DNA of 64,000 bases from positions 121,418 to 185,417 of the forward strand of contig JASEFA010000004.1 of NCBI GenBank assembly GCA_030019365.1, given 5' to 3'. The notes under the pieces were generated by a model that was not told the DNA's origin, did no database searches, and was given only the letters and a program-made list of their open reading frames with translations. Shown here piece after piece: positions 49,831-58,988 of the stretch (positions are counted from its first letter, which is position 1; every line of letters begins with the position of its first letter). The translations under genes and the position numbers were made by a program. Source of the DNA: Bacillota bacterium (GTDB lineage Bacteria > Bacillota > Sulfobacillia > JACIYH01).

Positions 49831-50799
49831 ATGTGGCGCTTTTTCCTGCGGCGCGTGGGCTATACGATCATCGCGCTGTATTTGCTGGTGACCGCTATAT
49901 TCTTCCTGTTCAGGTTACTGCCTGCTGACCCGACCGCGACGATTGTCGATCCTGCCATGCCACCCGAGACTATCGCCGCATTGCGCGAGACCTTCGGTCT
50001 CGACCAGCCTCCCCACGTACAGTATTTCATGTACATGCGGAACATGTTGCGGGGGGACTTCGGCAGTTCGTTCTATTACCGGCGGCCGGCGTTTGACGTC
50101 CTGCGGGATAAAGTAGCCAACACGCTCGTCCTGGCTGCGGCCGCCCTGATCGTCTCGTATGGCATCGGTGTGCTATTGGGGGCGCTGCTCGCGTGGTGGC
50201 GCGGACGCGGTGTCGAAATCGCGGGGATCGTACTCTCCCTATTCTTTCGGTCCGCTCCTGAGTTTTGGATTGCCATGCTGGCGGTAATGCTGTTCTCCTA
50301 CCATTTGGGCTGGTTGCCTCATGCCGGGATAGCTTCACCGGGTTCACAGGTCTATGGGCTTGCCCGGTTCTTCACCCTGGACTTCCTCCGGCATCTTGCC
50401 CTGCCCCTGTTGGTCAGCAGCCTCTACCAGCTGGCTAACCCGCTCCTCCTGATGCGCAACACCATGCTCGATGTCATGGGCGAGGACTTCGTGGACATGG
50501 CACGGGCCAAGGGGTTGCCCCCCAAAGACGTGATTTACAGGCATGCGGCCAGGAACGCCCTGCTCCCGGTCGTCACGGCCCTGGCACTGTATATCGGGCG
50601 TGCTGTCGGAGGGATGGTGGTGATTGAGTACGTATTCGGTTGGCCGGGGCTCGGACGGGAAATCCTGCTCGCGGCAAACCGGTACGACTATCCGGTGGCA
50701 CAGGCGGCCTTCACCCTGATAGCTGCTCTGGTTTCTGTCATGAACCTGGTTGCCGATCTGGTTTACAGCTACCTGGACCCCAGAATCGCTTACAAATGA
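49831..50799 (+). CDS. Oligopeptide-type ABC transporter permease (DppB/OppB family)
   Basis: A 322-residue membrane protein with six predicted helices. It has the N-terminal VGYTIIALYLLVTAIFFLF, LLPADPTATIVDPAMPPET, FGLDQPPHVQYFMYMRNML and the EAA-loop DMARAKGLPPKDVIYRHAAR typical of DppB permeases. It pairs with the DppC-type protein that follows. The ATG at 49831 has GGGAGGG about 7 bases upstream; the longer in-frame start at 49759 would lie in the palindrome and is rejected. Confidence 0.92.
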   Translation: MWRFFLRRVGYTIIALYLLVTAIFFLFRLLPADPTATIVDPAMPPETIAALRETFGLDQPPHVQYFMYMRNMLRGDFGSSFYYRRPAFDVLRDKVANTLVLAAAALIVSYGIGVLLGALLAWWRGRGVEIAGIVLSLFFRSAPEFWIAMLAVMLFSYHLGWLPHAGIASPGSQVYGLARFFTLDFLRHLALPLLVSSLYQLANPLLLMRNTMLDVMGEDFVDMARAKGLPPKDVIYRHAARNALLPVVTALALYIGRAVGGMVVIEYVFGWPGLGREILLAANRYDYPVAQAAFTLIAALVSVMNLVADLVYSYLDPRIAYK

Positions 50800-50812
50800 G
50801 GTGGGCTGACAA

Positions 50813-51730
50813 GTGCGTCCCCGGCAGACGGCCTCCCGGGTAAATGTCGTTAAGGCGCAAGTGGAGGTGGCCAGGTCCTTCTTCCGCCTCGTGTGGCGCG
50901 ACTCGCTCGGGCGGATCGGTTTGGTGATCTTGGGTTGCTTCCTCATAATCGCCTTGTGTGCGCCATACGTGGTTCCGTATGATCCCATGGAGATGATCAG
51001 GAAGCCCGGCGGTTCACTGGCTCGTCTCCTGCCCCCCTCACGGGAGCACTTGTTTGGCACGACTGACATGGCCAGGGACCTGTTCAGCCAAGTCATCATG
51101 GGGACCAGGGTGGCCCTCCTGGTCGGCTTGCTCGCTGCCGTTATGGTTGGGGCGGTGGGCGTTACGGCCGGGCTCGTTGCCGGGTACTACGGGGGGTGGA
51201 TCGATAACCTTCTCATGCGGCTGGTGGACATGCTCTACGGTATACCCCTGATTCCCTTCGTCGTAATCCTGTCCGCGCTCGTGAGACCCAGCCTGGGGAA
51301 CATGGTGCTGGCAATGTCGCTTCTCAGCTGGCGTAGTGTTGCGCGGGTTGTCAGATCGCAGACACTGAGCGTGAGCCAGCGCCCATTCGTGAAAGCTGCA
51401 AGAGTTGCCGGCGCCAGCGACTTCCGCATCATGTTTGTGCACGTAGCACCTAACGTGCTCCCTGTGGCCCTTGTGGAAATGTCCTTCATCGTAGGGTGGG
51501 CTATCGTTACCGAGGCGAGTGTCTCGTTCGTGGGGTTCGGTGACCCAGCGGTGGTAAGCTGGGGGAAGATCCTCCATCAGGCCTTCATCACAGGGGCCAT
51601 GCGGACGGCCTGGTGGTGGGTTCTGCCTCCCGGCATTGCGATCGTCCTCCTTGTCATATCCGTTTTCTTCCTGGCCAGAACCCTTGAGGAGCTGGTTAAT
51701 CCCCGGCTCAGGAGGCAGAAGCAACGTTGA
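50813..51730 (+). CDS. Oligopeptide-type ABC transporter permease (DppC/OppC family)
   Basis: A 305-residue permease with an N-terminal OppC-N helix (GRIGLVILGCFLIIALCAPY), the segment REHLFGTTDMARDLFSQVIM shared by all DppC proteins, and an EAA loop in FVKAARVAGASDFRIMFVHV. It forms a heteromeric pore with the DppB-type permease. GTG start with GAGGTGGG upstream. Its stop overlaps the TTG start of the first ATPase gene (TTGA). Confidence 0.92.
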   Translation: MRPRQTASRVNVVKAQVEVARSFFRLVWRDSLGRIGLVILGCFLIIALCAPYVVPYDPMEMIRKPGGSLARLLPPSREHLFGTTDMARDLFSQVIMGTRVALLVGLLAAVMVGAVGVTAGLVAGYYGGWIDNLLMRLVDMLYGIPLIPFVVILSALVRPSLGNMVLAMSLLSWRSVARVVRSQTLSVSQRPFVKAARVAGASDFRIMFVHVAPNVLPVALVEMSFIVGWAIVTEASVSFVGFGDPAVVSWGKILHQAFITGAMRTAWWWVLPPGIAIVLLVISVFFLARTLEELVNPRLRRQKQR

Positions 51731-52761
51731 GCGGGAGCGTGCTGGAACTCAGGGAGCTTAGCGTGGTGTACGGGACGGAGCGTGGGGCTTTGCACGCGGT
51801 AGAACGCGTGTCTTTGGATGTGCAGCCGGGAATGCGCCTGGGCATAGTTGGTGAGAGCGGTTGTGGCAAGTCGACCCTCATGCGGGCGGTGCTTCGGCTC
51901 TTGCCCCCTAATGGGCGGATAGTATCAGGGCAAGTTCTTTTTAAGGGACGGAACGTCGCCACGATGACGGAGCATGAGTTCCGAAAGCTTCGGTGGAAGG
52001 AACTCGCGTTGATTCCCCAGAGCGCCATGAACGCGCTTGACCCCGTTTACACAGTTGGGGATCAGGTGGCGGAGGCAATACGGGTGCACACGCGTGCGAG
52101 CAGGTCGGTTGCCTACGAGCAGGTCAGGGAGTTGTTCCGCATTGTGGGTATAGACGAGAGGCGCATGCGGGCTTACCCGCACCAGCTGAGCGGGGGCATG
52201 CGACAGAGGGTCATGATTGCCATGGCTCTCGCACTCGGACCGAGCCTCATAGTGGCTGACGAGCCCACGACCGCCCTGGACGTGTTGGTTCAGAAGCGAA
52301 TCATCACGCGCCTGGTGGACCTCGTTAAAGAGCGGAACGGCGCCATGATTCTCGTCACGCACGATATGGGGGTTGTGGCGGAAGTCGCCACACACGTGGC
52401 AATCATGTACGCAGGGCGTGTGGCCGAGTACGGGGATTTGAGAGACATTTACAAACAACCATATCACCCGTACACCCTGGGGTTGCTCAATGCTTTTCCC
52501 AGCCTTGAGGACGGTGCGCGTGACCTGGTTTCCATACCCGGGGCGCCCCCGGACTTGGTGGAACCGCCTCGCGGTTGCCGTTTCGCGCCGCGTTGCCCCT
52601 TCCGCGCGCAGGATCCGTGCCTTCACCGGGAGCCGGAGACTCAGCAGGTCGGTCCGGGCCACTATGTTGCCTGCCACTTCACCGAAAAGCATCTCGAATT
52701 CCGCCGAACTGCTTCTGTGCCCGACACCTGGAAGGTGCGTGTGAATGGTGTTATCGGCTAG
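51727..52761 (+). CDS. ABC transporter ATP-binding protein (DppD/OppD family)
   Basis: A 344-residue ATPase: Walker [12 protein letters not shown]-loop [13 protein letters not shown], signature [17 protein letters not shown], Walker [14 protein letters not shown], and the OppD C-terminal oligopeptide domain with [20 protein letters not shown], whose cysteines may hold an Fe-S cluster as reported for some DppD proteins. TTG start overlapping the preceding stop. Energises import together with the next gene product. Confidence 0.93.
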   Translation: MSGSVLELRELSVVYGTERGALHAVERVSLDVQPGMRLGIVGESGCGKSTLMRAVLRLLPPNGRIVSGQVLFKGRNVATMTEHEFRKLRWKELALIPQSAMNALDPVYTVGDQVAEAIRVHTRASRSVAYEQVRELFRIVGIDERRMRAYPHQLSGGMRQRVMIAMALALGPSLIVADEPTTALDVLVQKRIITRLVDLVKERNGAMILVTHDMGVVAEVATHVAIMYAGRVAEYGDLRDIYKQPYHPYTLGLLNAFPSLEDGARDLVSIPGAPPDLVEPPRGCRFAPRCPFRAQDPCLHREPETQQVGPGHYVACHFTEKHLEFRRTASVPDTWKVRVNGVIG

Positions 52762-52835
52762 TGCGGTGGCTGGGGGCGTTCGCAGTGTCTAGCGTGGGAG
52801 GACGCCCGGGAGTCTCGGTGGAGGGGGTTTCCCGT

Positions 52836-53819
52836 GTGGATCAGGTTTGTGAACGGGTAGTTGTTGTTGAGGACCTGAGGAAGTGGTACACCCCGGGCGC
52901 GAGATTTGCGGGCGCACACGGTCGTCGTTTGATATACGCAGTGGATGGCATCAGCTTCTTCGTGCAGAGGGGTGAGATCCTGGGGCTCGCCGGAGAGAGT
53001 GGTTCGGGCAAAACGACGACGGGCGAGTTGATAGCGCGCTTGCAGGATCCGACCTCCGGCAAGATCTTGGTGCAGGGAGTGGACTTGGCCAGGCTGGCGG
53101 GTTCCCGCCTGAGGGCCTTCAGGCGCTCGGTCCAGATGATATTCCAGGATCCCTACGAGACTCTTAGCCCGCGTTTCACGGTGTTGGCGTCCGTATCCGA
53201 ACCCCTTATAGTACACGGCGTCCGAAACGGGGAGGAAAGGCTCGACAAGGTGGTGCATGCGCTGGAACTCGCCCAATTGCGCCCAGGGCAGAAATACATC
53301 GGGAGGTTTCCTCACGAGCTCAGCGGGGGCGAGCGACAGCGGGTTGCCATCGCGAGGGCCATAGTACTGAATCCGAGCCTGCTCATTGCGGACGAGCCCG
53401 TGTCCATGCTGGATGTCTCTATCAGAGCAGGTATCCTGAACCTGTTGAGGGGACTAAGGAACCAGCTTGGGCTGTCGATTCTCTATATTTCCCATGACCT
53501 GTCCACGATCAGATACATCTGTGACAGAACCATGATCATGTACCGCGGGCGACTGGTCGAGTTGGGACCTACGCCCACGGTCATGAGGCAACCCTTACAT
53601 CCATACACGAGGGCGCTCCTCGCAGCGGTACCCATACCTGACCCCGATGCCAAACGTACGGTCATCGAACTCAAGGAGGCGAGCCAACCGCCTCTTGGGG
53701 AGGGGTGCAATTTCGCGCCCAGATGCCCGAGGCGGCAGCCCAGGTGCGACGAGGCTCGTCCAGAGCTGGTGGACAGTGGGGGTGGCCACCTGGTAGCGTG
53801 TCACTCAGTTGCTGGGTAG
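52836..53819 (+). CDS. ABC transporter ATP-binding protein (DppF/OppF family)
   Basis: A 327-residue ATPase: Walker A LAGESGSGKTTTGELI, Q-loop MIFQDPYETLSPRF, signature LSGGERQRVAIARAIV, Walker B LLIADEPVSMLDV, H-loop ISHDLSTIRYI and the C-terminal GCNFAPRCPRRQPRCDEARP motif. The GTG at 52836 is preferred because GGAGGGGG lies 8 bases before it; another GTG at 52818 is in frame. Completes a full five-protein importer. Confidence 0.93.
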   Translation: MDQVCERVVVVEDLRKWYTPGARFAGAHGRRLIYAVDGISFFVQRGEILGLAGESGSGKTTTGELIARLQDPTSGKILVQGVDLARLAGSRLRAFRRSVQMIFQDPYETLSPRFTVLASVSEPLIVHGVRNGEERLDKVVHALELAQLRPGQKYIGRFPHELSGGERQRVAIARAIVLNPSLLIADEPVSMLDVSIRAGILNLLRGLRNQLGLSILYISHDLSTIRYICDRTMIMYRGRLVELGPTPTVMRQPLHPYTRALLAAVPIPDPDAKRTVIELKEASQPPLGEGCNFAPRCPRRQPRCDEARPELVDSGGGHLVACHSVAG

Positions 53820-53846
53820 GCGGAGGTTTGAGGGAGGACCGATGCC

Positions 53847-55247
53847 ATGACCAGAGGACTCGAAGAAGCGTTCCGCTACGTTGATGACTCACAGGAGAGA
53901 TTCATCGCTGACCTGGTAGAGCTGTGCCGGCAGCCAAGCGTCTCGACCTCGGGCGAAGGCATGGCCGAAATGCCTGAAGCCCTTACGCGGATGTTGGGTC
54001 GTTACGGCTTTTCAGTGCGGGTTATCCCTACGGGGGGCTATCCCATCGTCTACGGCGAAATCGACGTGGGAGCTGATCGGACACTCCTGTGTTACAAGCA
54101 CTACGATGTACAGCCTCCCGACCCCCTTCACCAGTGGGATTCTCCACCTTTCGAGCCGACCCTGCGGGATGGGAAGCTGTACGCAAGAGGAGTGGCGGAC
54201 GTCAAGGGCGGAATTGCGTCCTTTCTGCACGCCGTTGACGCGCTGAGGCAAGGGGTAGGAAGCATCGGCGTCAACCTCAAATTCCTAATCGAGGGAGAGG
54301 AGGAAGTCGCCAGCCGGCACCTTGAGGAGGCGGTCCTCGGTAACAAGGACCTGTTTTCGGCGGACGTATGTATCTGGGAGAACGCCTTTAAGGATCACCA
54401 GGATCGCCCCATGATCCGGATCGGAAACAAGGGCATGTGTTACTTGGAGCTACGGGCCAGGAACCTTCGCATAGACCACCACTCGCGGTGGGCTGCGGTT
54501 CTGCCGAGCAGCGCCTGGGACCTGGTCTGGGCGCTTTCCTCGCTAAAGGACAGGCAGGAGCACGTGTTGGTAGACGGCTTCTACGACGGGGTCAGGCCCG
54601 TTACGCCAGACGAACAGCGGGTCCTGGAGAGCCTGGCAATGGACGCCGAGCCCCTAAAGCGCGAAAGCGGGGCGTCCCATCTGCTGAACGGTGCAGAGGG
54701 CGGGCGCCTGGCTGAGATGCTTTACACCCGTCCTACCTGCAACATAGCGGGGATGGTCGCCGGTTACACCGGGGAAGGTTCCAAGACCGTGTTGCCTGCC
54801 GAGGCAGTTGCTAAGCTGGATTTGCGTCTGGTACCGGACCAGGACCCGGTGGATATTTACAACAAGGTCAAGAGGCACCTGGAGGAGCGTGGTTTCGCGG
54901 GCATCGAAGTCAGGATGCTAAGCGCTACCTGGCCATCCAAAACACCTGTTTCTCATCCATTCGTGCAACTGGTACTGAAAGCGGGCGAAATGGCTTATGG
55001 GGTACAGCCAGTCGTCGAGATAACGTCCGCGGGCTCTGGCCCGCGCTACGTGTTCTCGCAGTGGACCGACATGCCCATGGTCGCCCTGGGAGTTGGATAC
55101 GCAGGTTCGCAAAACCATGCCCCCAACGAGAACATCCGCATCAAGGATTACCTGGAGGGGGTCAAACATCTGGCGGCGACGTTGTACCTTTACTCTCGCG
55201 CCCTCACACCTCATGGTGAGGTCCGGGACTCCGAGACAGGAGGGTGA
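53847..55247 (+). CDS. M20-family metallohydrolase (dipeptidase/deacylase-like), first of two
   Basis: A 466-residue M20 enzyme of the ArgE/DapE/CPG2 group: LLCYKHYDVQPPDPLHQWDS (first zinc ligand His; a Lys replaces the usual Gly before it), LYARGVADVKGGIASFLHAV (bridging Asp), EGEEEVASRHLEEAVLG (catalytic Glu pair), a dimerisation domain, and AGSQNHAPNENIRIKDYLEG with the last ligand His. It would hydrolyse an amide or peptide bond in the cytoplasm. ATG start; the gene begins 27 bases after the ATPase gene, so it belongs to the transporter operon and probably trims the imported substrate. Confidence 0.9.
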   Translation: MTRGLEEAFRYVDDSQERFIADLVELCRQPSVSTSGEGMAEMPEALTRMLGRYGFSVRVIPTGGYPIVYGEIDVGADRTLLCYKHYDVQPPDPLHQWDSPPFEPTLRDGKLYARGVADVKGGIASFLHAVDALRQGVGSIGVNLKFLIEGEEEVASRHLEEAVLGNKDLFSADVCIWENAFKDHQDRPMIRIGNKGMCYLELRARNLRIDHHSRWAAVLPSSAWDLVWALSSLKDRQEHVLVDGFYDGVRPVTPDEQRVLESLAMDAEPLKRESGASHLLNGAEGGRLAEMLYTRPTCNIAGMVAGYTGEGSKTVLPAEAVAKLDLRLVPDQDPVDIYNKVKRHLEERGFAGIEVRMLSATWPSKTPVSHPFVQLVLKAGEMAYGVQPVVEITSAGSGPRYVFSQWTDMPMVALGVGYAGSQNHAPNENIRIKDYLEGVKHLAATLYLYSRALTPHGEVRDSETGG

Positions 55248-55254
55248 GCATCGG

Positions 55255-56637
55255 TTGGACACCCTACAGGCGGACGAACTGGTGGCCCGGTGGGTGACCG
55301 ATAACAGAGATCGTCTGTTGACTGAGTTCAGGACCTTGTGCCAGCAGCCTGCAGTGTCAGGTGACGGGCGCGGAATTCACGAAATGGCAGAGTTACTGCT
55401 AGAGTTCCTACGGGCCAAGGGGTTCGTGGCACGGGTGCTTGAGGGTCCGGGGAACCCGGTGATATACGCGGAGGCGACGGGGACTCACGATTGTACCTTA
55501 CTTATGTACGGGCACTATGACGTGCAGCCACCAGAGCCGATCAGTGAGTGGTGCTATCCTCCCTTCGGTGCGGTGGTGCAGGATGGTAAGCTCTACGGAC
55601 GGGGTGTGAGCGATCACCGGGGCAGCATGATATCGCGCATCCATGCGGTTGAGGCGCTGATGGCCCTCGGGCTGCTCCGTACCACTGTGAAAATGATCCT
55701 CGAAGGTGAGGAGGAAATCGGCAGCCCGAATCTGGCGGAGACCGTGCTCAGGCATCGCGATTTGCTGAGCGCCGGTGCTTGCCTCTACCCGGGTGGATTT
55801 CGGGGGGCAGATGACAGGCCTACCATCAGTTGCGGCGGCAAAGGCGTATGTACGGTGCGGCTATCCGCCAAGGGTCTGGCAGGTGAGGTTCACTCACGCG
55901 AAGCCACATCGGTGCCCAACCCCGCGTGGCGGCTGATCTGGCTGCTCGCGAAGATCCGTGGTGAAGATGGCCAGGTAGGGGTGCCCGGGTTTCTCCGGTC
56001 CGTGCGCCAGCCCGATGAACTCGATGCAATGTTCATTTCCCGGATTCCTCCGGCGTTTCCTTACGCGCCGAGTTCCGGTAGGGCGCAGGCGGGGTCCACA
56101 GGGGCGTTGGTCGCGCACCACCTGTTTAGCCCCACATGCACCATTACACGGGTTGAAGCCGGGGCGCCGGGGGAAGGCCGTAAGAGCGCAATCCCCTCCC
56201 GCGCAACAGCGGATCTGGAGTTTCGCTTGGTCCCGGACCAGGATGCTGAGGCCGTGTTTCGCGCGCTCATGCAGTACGTGGCGGACGTTGGCTACGACGA
56301 CGTCGAGGTGGTACTCCTGGCGTCAAGGAACCCTGCCAGGACGGCGATGACGGCGGGAATCGTACCGGTAGCGGTGGAGGCCGCGAAGGCGGTGTATGGG
56401 AAGGAACCCATCCTGTCACCGTTGTTTCCGGGTTCCGGGCCCTGGGAGGTCTTCATTAAGGGGTTGGGCATACCGACTATCGCGGATACGGGAGTAAGCT
56501 ATCATGGTTCGTCCCACCATGCGCCGAATGAGCATGTCAGGATCGACGACTACCTGCTTGGGATTCGGAACATTGCAGCCGTATTGCTCAGGTTCGATTC
56601 CGGCAGTCGGCAACACACGGATTGGGGTGGGAGATGA
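55255..56637 (+). CDS. M20-family metallohydrolase, second of two
   Basis: A 460-residue paralogue of the preceding enzyme. Motifs: LLMYGHYDVQPPEPISEWCY, LYGRGVSDHRGSMISRIHAV (the usual DDKG reads DHRG; the bridging Asp is kept), LEGEEEIGSPNLAETVL, and YHGSSHHAPNEHVRIDDYLL with the C-terminal ligand His. TTG at 55255 follows AGGAGGGTGA by about 7 bases; the upstream in-frame ATG lies inside the previous gene. Two adjacent M20 enzymes imply two linked amide hydrolyses or two substrates. The stop overlaps the start of the next gene. Confidence 0.9.
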   Translation: MDTLQADELVARWVTDNRDRLLTEFRTLCQQPAVSGDGRGIHEMAELLLEFLRAKGFVARVLEGPGNPVIYAEATGTHDCTLLMYGHYDVQPPEPISEWCYPPFGAVVQDGKLYGRGVSDHRGSMISRIHAVEALMALGLLRTTVKMILEGEEEIGSPNLAETVLRHRDLLSAGACLYPGGFRGADDRPTISCGGKGVCTVRLSAKGLAGEVHSREATSVPNPAWRLIWLLAKIRGEDGQVGVPGFLRSVRQPDELDAMFISRIPPAFPYAPSSGRAQAGSTGALVAHHLFSPTCTITRVEAGAPGEGRKSAIPSRATADLEFRLVPDQDAEAVFRALMQYVADVGYDDVEVVLLASRNPARTAMTAGIVPVAVEAAKAVYGKEPILSPLFPGSGPWEVFIKGLGIPTIADTGVSYHGSSHHAPNEHVRIDDYLLGIRNIAAVLLRFDSGSRQHTDWGGR

Positions 56638-58037
56638 TGGCGGGAGTGACTGTGGAGCTGGCACGATTTGTGGCCAGTTTGCGCTTCTCTGACCTGCCAC
56701 AGTCCGCCATCGAGAAAGCCAGACTGTGTGTCATGGATGCCATGGGATGTGCCCTCGCGGGTAGCAGGACCGCCGAGGTGGGGGCGATGATGCGCGCACT
56801 CGAGCGCTATGACAGGTGGCCGCCTGGCGAGGGCCGGGACCTTCCTGCGAGAGCTGCCATCTGGGGGACGGCCGCGGGCGCTACCGTGTTTACCGCTGTG
56901 CTTCTGAACGGGACCATGACCCATGCCCTGGAGTTTGATGACTCCCTCCGTTTCGCCAAGGTGCATCCTGGCGCCGTCGTCATACCGGCCGCCCTTAGCT
57001 TGGGAGAAATCGTGCACGTTGACGGGAAGACGCTCATCACTGCCGTTGCCGCTGGCTACGAAGTGATGGCCAGGGTGGGGGCGGCGCTAGATCCTAAGCA
57101 ACATCGACTGCGCGGCTGGCACGCCACGTCGACGACCGGCACGCTGGGAGCGGCAGCCGCGGCATCGGTCATATTGGATCTCGATGAGCGTCGGGTCGCC
57201 TATGCGCTGGGTCATGCGGGAACTCAGTCGGGCGGCCTGTGGGCCTTCCTGGCCGATGGAGCCATGAGTAAGAAGTTTCACCCCGGTCGAGCTGCCTCGA
57301 GCGGCGTACTATCGGCGATCTTGGCGGCTGAGGATCTGCGAGGTGCAACGCAGATCCTCGAAGCTGCGGACGGTGGGTTTCTCCGCGCCTTTTCTGACCG
57401 ATATTCTGAGGAACCGGTCATCCGCGATCTTGGGACGGGCTACGCCATTGAACGGGTGACCTTCAAGCCGTATCCGTGTTGCCGCACGATACATCCCGCG
57501 GTAGAGGCTGTTCTGAGCATACGCAGGCAGTATGGAGTGGAACCCGGGATGGTGGACGAGATCAGAATCCTTACTTACGAGGTAGCAAAGGTGCAGAACG
57601 GTCACCCCGGAATGCCCAAGACTGTGACCGATGCACAGTTCAGTATGGCTTACTGTGTCGCAGCAGCCCTGGTCGCCGGGGACCTGCAACTCCCCCAGTT
57701 CGATGCCGGAGCGTTATCCGACCCACGCATAGCCCGGCTGGTTGAAAAGGTCCATGTGGAGGTAGCACCACAGTTCGAAGCCATGTACCCCGCCAGGTGG
57801 CCCGCCTCCGCTGCCATCAAGCTCAGGAACGGAAAGACATACGAGGCGCTAGTAGAGACATGCCTGGGCGACCCCGAGAAGCCGTTGACCGCGGAGCACA
57901 TGAAGCGCAAGTTCTCAGGTATGGCGGAGGCGATACCACGGTTTGGGACGGCCAGGTTCTTAGACGCCGTTGAAAAGCTAGAGGAAGCGCACGATGTGTC
58001 GGACATCGTCCGGTTAGTGACGGGTGATTGGCGGTAA
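56634..58037 (+). CDS. MmgE/PrpD-family protein, third copy
   Basis: A complete 467-residue member: RLCVMDAMGCALAGSRTAEV, VLLNGTMTHALEFDDSLRFA, RGWHATSTTGTLGAAAAASV, FLADGAMSKKFHPGRAASSG and ERVTFKPYPCCRTIHPAVEA. The ATG overlaps the M20 stop (ATGA); a second ATG at 56637 is equally possible. Closest in this window to the protein encoded at 44370, but clearly diverged from it. Last enzyme gene of the transporter operon. Candidate activities are dehydratase, decarboxylase or epimerase on a di- or tricarboxylate. Confidence 0.9.
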   Translation: MMAGVTVELARFVASLRFSDLPQSAIEKARLCVMDAMGCALAGSRTAEVGAMMRALERYDRWPPGEGRDLPARAAIWGTAAGATVFTAVLLNGTMTHALEFDDSLRFAKVHPGAVVIPAALSLGEIVHVDGKTLITAVAAGYEVMARVGAALDPKQHRLRGWHATSTTGTLGAAAAASVILDLDERRVAYALGHAGTQSGGLWAFLADGAMSKKFHPGRAASSGVLSAILAAEDLRGATQILEAADGGFLRAFSDRYSEEPVIRDLGTGYAIERVTFKPYPCCRTIHPAVEAVLSIRRQYGVEPGMVDEIRILTYEVAKVQNGHPGMPKTVTDAQFSMAYCVAAALVAGDLQLPQFDAGALSDPRIARLVEKVHVEVAPQFEAMYPARWPASAAIKLRNGKTYEALVETCLGDPEKPLTAEHMKRKFSGMAEAIPRFGTARFLDAVEKLEEAHDVSDIVRLVTGDWR

Positions 58038-58128
58038 TTCCTCCAGGGCTTGCCGTAGTCGGACCGTGAAGGTACGATAAGGGAGGTTGCACCGTAAGTA
58101 ACGTGGACCGCGATGGAGGCGTGGCCGG

Positions 58129-58872
58129 GTGATACCGGATAAGAACAGTGTTGTGCCTCTCTACCACCAGATCAAGGAGGGCTTGCGCGAGGAGATCGAG
58201 GCTGGCCTCTATCAGCCCGGTGATCTACTGCCGCCTGAGCACGAGTTATGTAAGAGGTACGGCGTTAGCAGAATCACCGTGCGTCAGGCCGTACTCGACC
58301 TGGCCCGTGAAGGACTGGTAGACAGAAAGCGCGGGAAGGGCACTTTCGTTTGCCAGCCGAAGATTCAGCAAGACCTGCTTGGGTTTTACGATTTCACCCG
58401 CCAGCTGGAAGCCACCGGGAGAGAGCAGACCGTACGGGTGCTAAGTGTGGAGAGGGTAGAGTCAGAGGCTGTTGCCACATGGTTGGGGTTGCCCAGGGAT
58501 GAGCCGTTGGTGAGGATCATGAGACTGCGCATCGTCGACGACGAGCCTCTCATACTTGAGAAGACATTCGTGTCGGCTCGTCGGTTCCCCGGAATAGAGC
58601 GTGAGGACTTTTCTTCAACGCCAGTATACTATCGCATGATCACAGAAAGGTTCGGGGTGGCGCTAGGGAGAGCTGTCAAGTTCCTCGAACCGGTTCTGGT
58701 GGATGCCTACGCATCGGCTTTCCTGGGGGTTAAGAAGGGCAGTCCGGGCTTGCTCGTTGTTCGGGTCACCTACGCCGTGGACGGTACGCCCGTTGTGGTC
58801 ACAAAGTGGCTGGTGCGCGGCGACCGCTGCCGCCACTACGTCGAGGTTGGGCCCCATCCGCGGCAGATATAG
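58129..58872 (+). CDS. HutC-type GntR-family regulator (UTRA domain)
   Basis: A 247-residue regulator: an N-terminal winged helix (VVPLYHQIKEGLREEIEAGL, LLPPEHELCKRYGVSRITVR, VLDLAREGLVDRKRGKGTFV) and a C-terminal UTRA ligand domain (about 80-240) with RLRIVDDEPLILEKTFVSAR and VRVTYAVDGTPVVVTKWLVR. Such proteins repress catabolic operons until a pathway substrate binds. The GTG has GGAGG about 10 bases upstream. As the only dedicated regulator of the island it probably controls the two operon starts that carry the bipartite element. Confidence 0.9.
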   Translation: MIPDKNSVVPLYHQIKEGLREEIEAGLYQPGDLLPPEHELCKRYGVSRITVRQAVLDLAREGLVDRKRGKGTFVCQPKIQQDLLGFYDFTRQLEATGREQTVRVLSVERVESEAVATWLGLPRDEPLVRIMRLRIVDDEPLILEKTFVSARRFPGIEREDFSSTPVYYRMITERFGVALGRAVKFLEPVLVDAYASAFLGVKKGSPGLLVVRVTYAVDGTPVVVTKWLVRGDRCRHYVEVGPHPRQI

Positions 58873-58949
58873 GTGTCCACGGTATCCGGGTAGACGCCAC
58901 CAGCTCCGACGACAGTCGTGGGGTCGAAGAGGTTCCCGCCAGGTGAGAA

Positions 58950-58971
58950 GGGGACCGGGCACCCGGTCCCC
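58950..58971. terminator. GC-rich hairpin between converging genes
   Basis: A perfect 10-bp stem GGGGACCGGG / CCCGGTCCCC with a 2-base loop, about 80 bases after the HutC-type gene and just beyond the end of the decayed permease on the other strand. No T run on either side; it could act as a bidirectional weak terminator. Confidence 0.5.
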
Positions 58972-58988
58972 GCCCCACCGTCGGTCCG

